Below are positions 8,984-15,720 of a stretch of 64,000 bases of DNA, piece after piece. This DNA is from Mitsuaria sp. GD03876. GTDB taxonomy: Bacteria; Pseudomonadota; Gammaproteobacteria; Burkholderiales; Burkholderiaceae_C. A model generated the notes under the pieces. The model did not search any database. It worked only from the letters and a program-made list of their open reading frames with translations, and had not been told where the DNA came from. The translations under genes were made by a program, and so were the position numbers. Numbering within the stretch: the first letter of the stretch is position 1; each line of letters starts with the position of its first letter. The stretch lies in assembly GCF_029840635.1 (NCBI RefSeq), contig NZ_JAOCCU010000011.1, forward strand, positions 62,001 to 126,000. Direction: 5' to 3'.

Positions 8984-9445
8984 ATGATTGCTTCTGAAGA
9001 TATTGGTCCTCAATGGTCGAATCGACTGAATCGATTCGATGTGAGTCGGTCGAGTTTATCTTCCGGCGCGGAGGTGCTGGCATCTTGGCTATCCGATGAT
9101 GTCGGCTCGAAAAGCGCCGCACAGGCCTTTATTCGGAAATTGAATGAAGCTGCAGCGACCAATTTTGGTGGTTATGTTGGTGCTGGCAATTCATTTCATG
9201 TCAGAGTGGCAAGTGGAAGGACCTTCATTGAGAATCAGTTTGTCGATGGCCAAAGCGTCTTGCTGAAAATTGAGGATGCCATCGCTTTGCTTATGGAGTA
9301 TGGGAAGTTCCTTGACGATGCTAGGCGTGGTCAGTCCTTGCCGCCCAATCCCATCCCAGTCAAGTTCGAAATGGAGGGGTCGTTGGCCATGGAGTTTTAT
9401 TTGTCGACTGGCTTCCCCCTTGGTTTGATCAAGCGCTCCTGGTGA
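8984..9445 (+). CDS. Orphan CdiI-like small protein
   Basis: This 153-residue soluble protein has a strand-turn-strand section (NSFHVRVASGRTFIENQF) followed by an amphipathic helix (AIALLMEYGKFLDDARR) and a short hydrophobic end. Small alpha/beta immunity proteins of CDI systems often look like this, but no family could be assigned. No ribosome site of strong quality precedes the ATG, and the 157 bp upstream (from 8827) hold only short open stretches. It stands alone in the array, with no toxin fragment in front. Orphan immunity is the leading reading; a start further downstream (GTG at 9042) cannot be excluded. Confidence 0.45.
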   Translation: MIASEDIGPQWSNRLNRFDVSRSSLSSGAEVLASWLSDDVGSKSAAQAFIRKLNEAAATNFGGYVGAGNSFHVRVASGRTFIENQFVDGQSVLLKIEDAIALLMEYGKFLDDARRGQSLPPNPIPVKFEMEGSLAMEFYLSTGFPLGLIKRSW

Positions 9446-9571
9446 GAAACGAGAGTTGTGTAGTTATTGGCGGAATACTCCCGATTTCAAGAAAATAGAA
9501 AAATATGCTCTGCTGTTATGGCATTGGGCTGCTTCGATCGGTACTTAATCCTAGAGTTGTGAGAGCATTCG

Positions 9572-9916
9572 ATGGCAGCGTCAATTATTCTCGGAGTCAA
9601 TCGTTTAGGGAATGGTTTGGTCAGGAATGATTCAAGCGTAGAGCCGTTCCTCTTTGATGCATTTGGTGAAATGCTTCATGCTGTTTTAAGCGGCAAGTGT
9701 CAAGATATCTTTGAAAAAATAACTCAAAGCGATGTGTTTAATATTTACAACTTCGACGCTTTGAATGATGAGGAATTCAACGTCGCTGTCCGGTTGATTG
9801 ACCAGTATGTCGGCGGAAAGACCCCGGAAACACATAATGAAGAGCTGGTGTGGAATTATTGGAAAAACTTTGCAAAACCATTCATTCACCAAGACCCTAG
9901 ATTTCAAGCTGGCTGA
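9572..9916 (+). CDS. Small orphan protein, immunity-like
   Basis: This 114-residue acidic protein starts at an ATG with GAGAG about 7 nt upstream. It is mostly helical and rich in Asn, Asp and aromatic residues (FNIYNFDALNDEEFNV, LVWNYWKNF). It has no signal peptide, membrane segment or recognised motif. It sits between other small low-GC genes of the toxin/immunity array and immediately before the decayed third CdiA module, so it may be the immunity gene of an even older, lost module. Function unknown. Confidence 0.45.
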   Translation: MAASIILGVNRLGNGLVRNDSSVEPFLFDAFGEMLHAVLSGKCQDIFEKITQSDVFNIYNFDALNDEEFNVAVRLIDQYVGGKTPETHNEELVWNYWKNFAKPFIHQDPRFQAG

Positions 9917-9981
9917 CAGTCGAAGTATTGGGCTCGACACTTGAATAGCTAGGCGAACTTGCCTCTCGTAACCAACACCGC

Positions 9982-10194
9982 GCGGGACGCAGGTCGACCG
10001 CTGGATCGCACGGGGCACGACGATCTCGGGCCAGACGGTGTCGGCGCAGGCCGGACAGGACCTGCTGACCAAGGGCTCGAACGTGGTGTCGGACAACGAA
10101 GACGCTGATCGCCGCGCGCCGTGAAGACCGAAAACGCGCTGGACGCGTCGACCTTCTACGAGAACAAGCAGCAGGTCACGAAGGGCCTGATGGG
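9982..10194 (+). pseudogene. Decayed remnant of a third CdiA module start
   Basis: From 10013 the sequence matches 4499-4684 closely (the SGQTVSAQAGQDLL coding region through ENKQQVTKGL). It has lost 4 bp net near 10098-10125, changes frame there, and reaches a stop (TGA) in the original frame. Weaker similarity begins near 9982. After 10194 the similarity ends abruptly and unrelated sequence leads into the gene at 10253. This is a relic of a haemagglutinin/CdiA module whose repeats and toxin tip have been deleted. Confidence 0.85.
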
Positions 10195-10252
10195 GACGGT
10201 GTATCGGACTGGCTGGAGTTGGAGTTGCTAGATCGAAAGCTACGAAGGACGT

Positions 10253-10534
10253 ATGAAAACTATGCTCGCCTTCGCAAGGGCCATCGCGAATGCTGCTTTG
10301 GTATTCGAGTTCTCCGAGGACTCGCAAGTCGATTCGGACTTGGCGGTCCAAGCGCTTGAACAGATGGCGAACGACCTCCAGCGCCTATCGACTGAAGATC
10401 AGCATGTTTTGAGCGAGACCTTCATGAGCCTTTCCTCCGCCTACCCATATCCGCCTCACGCAGAGTTCGTGAGCAGTCTTGGCACATTGTTGGGGCTGGC
10501 AGACGAACATCGGAACATAACGCCTACGGCGTGA
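10253..10534 (+). CDS. Small helical protein, orphan immunity-like, first of a coupled set
   Basis: This 93-residue acidic, helical protein starts at an ATG preceded by GAAGGA at a good distance. Residues 1-50 form two likely helices (LAFARAIANAALVFEF, DLAVQALEQMANDLQRL). Its stop codon overlaps a GTG start (GTGA) of the interrupted gene at 10531, whose end overlaps the next ATG, so three frames are translationally chained. It lies 58 bp after the decayed CdiA module, the position an immunity gene would take. No family is recognised; the immunity role is inference. Confidence 0.55.
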   Translation: MKTMLAFARAIANAALVFEFSEDSQVDSDLAVQALEQMANDLQRLSTEDQHVLSETFMSLSSAYPYPPHAEFVSSLGTLLGLADEHRNITPTA

Positions 10535-10824
10535 ATGCAGATCGATCGTTGTTTGGTTGCATCCGTGGCAGTATCAAAGACATTGGGCCTGTCGCCGTCG
10601 GGGAAAAGTTGTGTCGCTATATTCTGATCCCGGAGGAGGTGATGGACCATTTTTAATGGTTGCCGTCGAAGTATGACGTTCGACATCACGCATTGTTCGG
10701 CGCAGCCGTGTCCTTTGAGGTCGACGGATCAATCAACGCCAAGATCGCTTGGCGACATGGATATAAGGTTGCGGCCAAATTAGATTTATCAGCCGCTTGC
10801 ATGAAGAGCTTTGAAATCCTATGA
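10531..10824 (+). pseudogene. Coupled gene interrupted by an in-frame TAA
   Basis: A GTG at 10531 lies in the stop of the preceding gene (GTGA), and this frame ends with TGA at 10822-10824, itself inside the ATGA of the next gene. Between them lie 41 codons (starting MNADRSLFGCIRGS), a TAA at 10654-10656, then 55 more codons (for example AAVSFEVDGSINAKIAWRHG). The overlaps at both ends show that the frame once coded for one ~97-residue protein. A single substitution from a sense codon would explain the TAA. The alternative, two separate peptides, is less likely because the second half lacks a good start. The function of the intact form is unknown. Confidence 0.65.
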
Positions 10825-11234
10825 GGGCCGATATCAGATGTGAAATGTGCGGTCAGCCCATGCGAGAGGAAGTTCCCTTTCTCCACAGCTGTTCATCGTG
10901 CGGAAATCAGTCTGACTCGGCGATGGAGGAAGAGGATTTTCTTGTTGGCGCTGCGCAGCTCGTCAAATTCCAAGTACGGTTCTCCGAGTTGACCGAGCAA
11001 CGACGAAAAGAACTGTTCAGGCTATGGAACGAGTGGGAGGAGCGGGGGATGCCAAAGTCAAAGTGGTTGGCCGGTCAATTGGACGAACGGCATGGGGACC
11101 AAGACTCCGTGACGGTCGTCAGCGCCCCGCAGGATTGGCGAAAGCTCCATCGGCTCTTCTATGAGACCGTCAGCGATGTCGTGCGGTTGAGCGCCGAGGA
11201 GATCGAGCGCGAGATGGCGAGAAGGGCGCTCTGA
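10821..11234 (+). CDS. Zinc-ribbon-like hypothetical protein
   Basis: This 137-residue protein begins at an ATG overlapping the stop of the interrupted gene by 4 bp. Residues 7-27 form a four-cysteine pattern (CEMC and CSSC, 13 residues between the pairs) typical of a zinc ribbon. A highly charged helical body follows (RKELFRLWNEWEERG) and ends EIEREMARRAL. It is the last gene of the toxin/immunity array; the following genes are metabolic and of normal composition. A regulatory or immunity-associated role is possible but not shown. Confidence 0.6.
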   Translation: MRADIRCEMCGQPMREEVPFLHSCSSCGNQSDSAMEEEDFLVGAAQLVKFQVRFSELTEQRRKELFRLWNEWEERGMPKSKWLAGQLDERHGDQDSVTVVSAPQDWRKLHRLFYETVSDVVRLSAEEIEREMARRAL

Positions 11235-11287
11235 AAGGCGAAATCGGAGTGCCGACTTCGCCACCTGTTTCCTTGGTGCCTCCCGGC

Positions 11288-11662
11288 TCACCGCTCAGCG
11301 CGAGGCACCGGATCCCCCACGCCATCCGCCTCATCCCACGAGTAATGCCGCTCCACCTTCGCGATGCGCAGCTCGTAATGGCGATACCAATCCCGTCTTC
11401 CCTGATCGCGAGCCGCCTGGTGCTCGCTGACGGCGCGCCACGCGCGGATGTCTTCCAGGCTGCGCCAGTACGACACGGTGATGCCCAACCCGTCCTCGCC
11501 TCGCGCGCTTTCCACGCCCAGATACCCGGGCTGTTGCGCTGCGAGCGCCACCATTCGCTCCGCCATCTCGCCATACCCGTCCCCGGGCGTGGCCTCGGTG
11601 CGCTGGCTGCAGAAGATCACCGCGTAATACGGCGGCTCGAAGGCGCGGGTAGGGGTATTCAT
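11288..11662 (-). CDS. Antibiotic biosynthesis monooxygenase (ABM) domain protein
   Basis: This 124-residue single-domain protein has the dimeric alpha/beta-barrel (ABM) pattern: YYAVIFCSQ, a helix with YGEMAERMVALA, then GYLGVESAR, ITVSYWRSLEDIRAWR and YELRIAKVERHYSW. ABM proteins include cofactor-free oxygenases and haem-degrading enzymes; this version resembles the uncharacterised environmental branch, so no substrate is proposed. The start at 11662 gives a normal family length. It is divergent from the GST gene, with 60 bp between the starts, so the two may share a control region. Confidence 0.8.
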   Translation of the reverse strand: MNTPTRAFEPPYYAVIFCSQRTEATPGDGYGEMAERMVALAAQQPGYLGVESARGEDGLGITVSYWRSLEDIRAWRAVSEHQAARDQGRRDWYRHYELRIAKVERHYSWDEADGVGDPVPRAER

Positions 11663-11722
11663 GGCGCGATTCTCTTCAAGCGCCGTCGCGAAGCCATCCT
11701 TCACCCCGCATAGACTCCGCCG

Positions 11723-12400
11723 ATGCTCACCGTCCATCACCTCAACAACTCCCGCTCGCAGCGGGTCCTGTGGCTGCTCGAGGAACTCGGGCTGCCTTAC
11801 GAGATCAAGCACTACCAGCGCGATCCGAAGACCATGCTCGCGCCCCCGGAGTTGCGCGCGGTGCATCCGTTGGGCAAGTCGCCGGTGATCAGCGACGAGG
11901 GCCTGGTGGTCGCCGAATCCGGCGCGATCCTCGAGTACCTCGTCGACCGCTACGGCGAAGGCCGCTTCAAGCCCGCCGCCGGCACGCCGGACGCGCTCCG
12001 CTACCGCTACTGGATGCATTACGCCGAGGGCTCGGCGATGCCGCCGCTGCTGCTCAAGCTGATCTTCGACCGCATCGAGCGCGCGCCGATGCCGTTCTTC
12101 GCCAAGCCGATCGCCAAGAGCATCGCCGCCAAGGCCAAGGCGAGCTTCGTGCAGCCGCAGATCGACACGCACATGAACTACCTGGAAGCCGAGCTCGCCA
12201 AGAGCCCGTGGTTCGCCGGCGAGCAGTTCACCGCCGCGGACGTGCAGATGAGCTTCCCGCTCGAGGCCGCCGTGCAACGCGGCGGCGCCGTCGCCCGTCA
12301 GCCGCGCATCACCGACTTCCTCAAGCGCATCCACGCCCGGCCGGCCTACCGGCGGGCGCTGGAACGCGGCGGGCCGTATGCGTTGGTGAGCGGGGACTGA
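11723..12400 (+). CDS. Glutathione S-transferase family protein
   Basis: This 225-residue cytosolic protein has the two GST domains. The thioredoxin-like N-terminal domain (residues 1-80) has LTVHHLNNSRSQRVLW, with the Ser used for glutathione activation in this branch, the cis-proline segment (GKSPVI) and the glutathione-contact ESGAILEYL. The helical C-terminal domain ends with an FTAADVQMSFPLEA N-capping box. It probably conjugates glutathione to electrophilic compounds or removes peroxides. Start, length and domain order are normal. It is transcribed divergently from the ABM gene. Confidence 0.93.
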   Translation: MLTVHHLNNSRSQRVLWLLEELGLPYEIKHYQRDPKTMLAPPELRAVHPLGKSPVISDEGLVVAESGAILEYLVDRYGEGRFKPAAGTPDALRYRYWMHYAEGSAMPPLLLKLIFDRIERAPMPFFAKPIAKSIAAKAKASFVQPQIDTHMNYLEAELAKSPWFAGEQFTAADVQMSFPLEAAVQRGGAVARQPRITDFLKRIHARPAYRRALERGGPYALVSGD

Positions 12401-12412
12401 ACCTCGTCAGCC

Positions 12413-12625
12413 TCAGCGCTGCTTCGCCAAGAACCACGCCACCAGCGCATTCGCATGCCCGTGGCCCATCTCGTGGTCGGCCTTCAGCAGCGCCACCAGC
12501 TCCATGTGCTTGAGCGGCCCCGCCGCCTTCAGCACGCCCATCCAGTGGTCGATCGACTGCCCGTACTTCTTCTCGATCGACGGGAAGTAGGACGCCGGTC
12601 CCTGGACCTTCTCTTCGGTGCTCAT
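12413..12625 (-). CDS. DUF4287 domain protein
   Basis: This 70-residue soluble protein matches the DUF4287 pattern: YFPSIEKKYG near the start, then a helix with HMELVALLKADHEMGHGHANALVAW-type residues (H40, H50 and H55 region). Members of this family are small cytosolic proteins of unknown function that often occur alone or fused to DUF5655. The gene is convergent with the GST gene, with 12 bp between the stops. Confidence 0.85.
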   Translation of the reverse strand: MSTEEKVQGPASYFPSIEKKYGQSIDHWMGVLKAAGPLKHMELVALLKADHEMGHGHANALVAWFLAKQR

Positions 12626-12706
12626 CTGGGTCTCCCTTGCTTCAGAAAGCGTTGATCACATTCCCACGACGATCAACCCCCGCCGTTTTCGACACGCGCC
12701 GCCGCC

Positions 12707-14023
12707 TCACGTCATCAGCGACCACAACAGCGCCGCGTTCGCCCCCGTCACCAACCCGAAGAGCGACCAGCTCAGCACCCGCACCACCGGGCCGTTGGCG
12801 AATTCCCCCATCACCGCGCGGTCGCTCGTCAGCCGGATCAACGGCCAGATCGCGAAGGGCAGTTGCAGGCTCAGCACGACCTGACTCGCCACCAGCAGCC
12901 GCCCGATCGCCTCTTCCCCCAGCCACAGCAGCCCGATGAACGCCGGCACCAGCGCCAGGAAACGCGTCGCCAGCCGGCGCTGCCAGCACGGGATCTTCAG
13001 CCGCAGGAAACCCTCCATCAGCACCTGCCCGGCGATCGTGCCGGTGAAGGTCGAGCTCTGCCCAGCCGCCAGCAGCGCCACCCCGAACAGCACCGACGCG
13101 ATCGAGCTCCCCACCAGCGGATCCAGCAGGTGATACGCATCCTGGATCTCGGTGACCTCGCGATGGCCGTGGGCGTGGAAGGCCGTCGCCGCCAGGATCA
13201 GGATCGCCGCGTTGACCATCAGCGCCAGCGTCAGCGACACCAGCGTGTCGATCGTCGACAGCCGGATCGCGTCGCGCCTGGCCGGCGCCGTGTCGCGCAC
13301 CCGCCGCGTCTGCACGATCGACGAATGCAGGTAGAGGTTGTGCGGCATCACCGTCGCGCCCAGGATGCCGATGGCCAGCAGCAGCGCCTTCGGGTCGTGC
13401 ACCGCGACGCCGTTGGGCAAGAAGCCCCGCGCCACCGCCGCCCAGTCCGGCCCCACGAGCACCAGCTGCACCGCGTAGCAGATGCCGATCGTCATCACCA
13501 GGCCGAGGATGATCGCCTCCACCTGGCGGAAGCCGCGCCCCTTCAGTCCCAGCACGATCACCGTGTCCAGCGCCGCGATGCCCACGCCGCCCAGCAGCGA
13601 GATCCCGAACAGCAGGTGCAGCGCCAGCGCGGTGCCCAGCACCTCCGCCACGTCGCAGGCGACGATCGCCAGCTCCGCCATCGCCCACAGCGGCAGGCGC
13701 ACCGCCGGCCGGTAGCGCTCGCGGCAGGCCTGCGCCAGGTCCATGCCCGACACCAGCCCCAGCCGCAGCGACAAGGTCTGCAGCAGCATCGCCGCCAGGC
13801 TCGACGCCAGCACCACCCACAGCAGCGCATGGCCGAAACGCGAGCCGGCCTCGATGTCGGTGGCCCAGTTGCCGGGATCCATGTAGCCCACCGAGACCAG
13901 CAGCCCCGGTCCCGCCACGCGCAGCAGCCGCTTCCACAGCGGCGCGCCTTCGCTCAGCGCGATCGAGCCGTGGACCTCCGAAGGACAGAAGGGAGCGGTG
14001 GCGGTGGTGGGCAGGCCGAGCAT
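12707..14023 (-). CDS. mntH: Nramp-family divalent metal (Mn/Fe) transporter
   Basis: This 438-residue inner-membrane protein has about 11 transmembrane helices. The first helix carries the metal-binding DPGNW motif (residues ~44-48) and the sixth carries MPHNLYLHSS, the two unwound helices that hold Mn2+ or Fe2+ in Nramp proteins. Uptake is proton-coupled in this family. The gene follows the amidohydrolase gene on the same strand after 63 bp and may be co-transcribed with it; no MntR box, Fur box or manganese riboswitch is evident in that short gap. Some proteins with this architecture transport other divalent metals, so the substrate is inferred from family. Confidence 0.9.
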   Translation of the reverse strand: MLGLPTTATAPFCPSEVHGSIALSEGAPLWKRLLRVAGPGLLVSVGYMDPGNWATDIEAGSRFGHALLWVVLASSLAAMLLQTLSLRLGLVSGMDLAQACRERYRPAVRLPLWAMAELAIVACDVAEVLGTALALHLLFGISLLGGVGIAALDTVIVLGLKGRGFRQVEAIILGLVMTIGICYAVQLVLVGPDWAAVARGFLPNGVAVHDPKALLLAIGILGATVMPHNLYLHSSIVQTRRVRDTAPARRDAIRLSTIDTLVSLTLALMVNAAILILAATAFHAHGHREVTEIQDAYHLLDPLVGSSIASVLFGVALLAAGQSSTFTGTIAGQVLMEGFLRLKIPCWQRRLATRFLALVPAFIGLLWLGEEAIGRLLVASQVVLSLQLPFAIWPLIRLTSDRAVMGEFANGPVVRVLSWSLFGLVTGANAALLWSLMT

Positions 14024-14086
14024 GGGCGGGATTCTCCGCGCGCGACCCGCGGCCGGCGCGCGCTGGGGTCAATCGTTGCCAGCGGT

Positions 14087-15496
14087 CTACAGACGCGCGC
14101 CGCGATAGGTGTCCGAGACCGTCGAGAGCAGCTCGCCGAGCGCCGCCTCGTCGCGCCAGCGGCCCGCGGCCAGCACGCCCAGCGGCCGCGACAGCGTGTG
14201 GAGGTCGTCCAGCGGATTGGCCTCGGTCAGCAGCAGGTCGGCGCGCGCGCCCGGCGTGACCGTGCCGAAGGGCGGCGCGCCCGGTTTCGTCGACGCGATG
14301 AAGGCGCCGGCCTGGCGCGTCGCGGTCGACAGCGCGTCGAAGCGCGACAGGCCGGCGGCGGTCAGCAGCCGCAGGTTCTCGTGCAGCGAGAAGCCCGGCA
14401 CCAGGCCCGGGATGTCCGAGACGTCCGTCCCCGACAGCAGCGGCACGCCGGCGCGCTGCATCGCGCGCACGAACGCCTCGAGGAACGCGTAGCGCCGCAT
14501 CAGGTCGCCCTGGCGGCGCGCGTAGCCGGCCAGCGGCCACAGCGCGCGCTGCGTCGGCGCGACGAAGGCGGCCTCGGGTTGCTTCAGGTAGCCCGCGATG
14601 ACATCCGGCCGTCCCCATTGCTCGGCGATCCGGCGGTAGGTCACCAGGTCCGCGACCACCGCCGTGCCGTGCCGGCGCAGCAGCGCCACCGCGTCGGCGA
14701 TCGCCGATTCGGGCGGCGCGCCGTTGGGATCGTCCTCGCGCGCGGGCGGGAAGAATGTGTAGAAGAACTCCTCCGCGTGCGCGACCAGCACCTGGCCGGC
14801 CTCGATCTGCTTCGCGAGCCCGACCGCGGTCACCCCGTGGCCGACCACCGGGATGCCGGCCGCCGCGCCTTCGCGCACGAGCGCGGCGAAGACCTCCGGC
14901 GCGAGGTTGTTGTAGACCTTCAGGAAGTCGTAGCGGTTGGTCCTGGCGAGCTGCACCGCGGCGCGCACGTCGTCCACCGATCGCAGCACGAGATGGCCGT
15001 AGTCCGGCGTGCCGTCGACCGCGAGCGCCGCGAAGGCTTGCGGGCCAGGCACGTCGCCGCGCGCGATGGCGAGCCGCAATCGGCCGACGAAGCTGTTGCG
15101 CGCCTCGCCCAGGTTCATCGTCGTGGTGACGCCCTGCGCCAGCAGCACCGCCATGTCCTGGCGGCTGTCGCAGTGGTTGTGCATGTCGGCCAGGCCCGGC
15201 GAGAGCCACCGGCGCCCGTGGCCCTCGATGCGCAGCGCGTCCGCGGGCACGGGCGCGTCCGGCGCGATCGACGCGATGCGGCCATCGCGCACGACGACGG
15301 TCATGCCGCGCAGCACGCGATCGCGGTCCATCGGCACGACGTTGACGTCGATGAAGGCGGTCGCCGGCGGCGAAGCGCCGAGGGGCGAGGGGGTCGTCGC
15401 TGGCGTCTGCGCGCGCAGGAGCGACGCGGGGAGGGCCGCGGCACCCGCGGCGGCGAGGAAGGCGCGACGGCCCAGGCGAGGCATCGGGAGCGGCAT
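14087..15496 (-). CDS. Exported amidohydrolase family protein
   Basis: This 469-residue protein has a Tat-like leader (GRRAFLAAAGAAALPAS) ending before ~residue 35, so it is probably exported folded. The amidohydrolase barrel shows the metal ligands DMHNH, a lysine in FLKVY, histidines in VVGHGV and VAHAEEF, and the catalytic aspartate in SGTDVS. The C-terminal beta part (ADLLLTEANPLDDL) returns to the composite domain. It belongs to the imidazolonepropionase-like/prolidase-like branch, hydrolysing cyclic or peptide amide bonds; the substrate is not predictable. The start at 15496 (MPLPMPR) or 15484 keeps the twin-arginine leader; frames further upstream add no sensible sequence. Confidence 0.88.
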   Translation of the reverse strand: MPLPMPRLGRRAFLAAAGAAALPASLLRAQTPATTPSPLGASPPATAFIDVNVVPMDRDRVLRGMTVVVRDGRIASIAPDAPVPADALRIEGHGRRWLSPGLADMHNHCDSRQDMAVLLAQGVTTTMNLGEARNSFVGRLRLAIARGDVPGPQAFAALAVDGTPDYGHLVLRSVDDVRAAVQLARTNRYDFLKVYNNLAPEVFAALVREGAAAGIPVVGHGVTAVGLAKQIEAGQVLVAHAEEFFYTFFPPAREDDPNGAPPESAIADAVALLRRHGTAVVADLVTYRRIAEQWGRPDVIAGYLKQPEAAFVAPTQRALWPLAGYARRQGDLMRRYAFLEAFVRAMQRAGVPLLSGTDVSDIPGLVPGFSLHENLRLLTAAGLSRFDALSTATRQAGAFIASTKPGAPPFGTVTPGARADLLLTEANPLDDLHTLSRPLGVLAAGRWRDEAALGELLSTVSDTYRGARL

Positions 15497-15590
15497 CGGG
15501 CGATTATGGTGAGCGACGGCGCGGGCCCCGCTCGTCATGGCGGAGCGCCTGAACGCGGCGCCAGGGCCTGCGGTCATGTGCACCCAGTGC

Positions 15591-15667
15591 CTCCTGCCTC
15601 CTGCCTCCTGCCTCCTGCCTCCTGCCTCCTGCTTGCTGCTTGCTGCTTGCTGCTTGCTGCTTGCTGC
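15591..15667. repeat. 77-bp tract of two related tandem heptamers
   Basis: Six perfect copies of CTCCTGC (15591-15632) are followed directly by five perfect copies of TTGCTGC (15633-15667). The tract lies between the divergent amidohydrolase and helicase genes, ending 53 bp before the helicase ATG. The two units differ at two positions, so one array probably arose from the other. Such 7-mers can change number by slippage; here they would alter the helicase leader rather than its reading frame if the ATG at 15721 is used. Confidence 0.97.
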
Positions 15668-15720
15668 CCGAGGCGGCCGCTATAGTCCCGCCTCCTCGCA
15701 TTTCCAGTCTGGTCGCGCTC

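Noticed and set aside
14024-14086. Manganese riboswitch or MntR site before the Nramp gene
   Set aside because: The gap is only 63 bp and no recognisable element is present; the gene may be transcribed from further upstream.
15591-15667. CRISPR array
   Set aside because: The units are 7 bp with no spacers and no cas genes; it is a simple tandem repeat.
12642-15685. Long open frames opposite or out of phase with mntH and the amidohydrolase gene
   Set aside because: They arise from very high GC with few stop codons; their translations are Arg/Ala/His-rich without motifs, while the true frames carry full family signatures.
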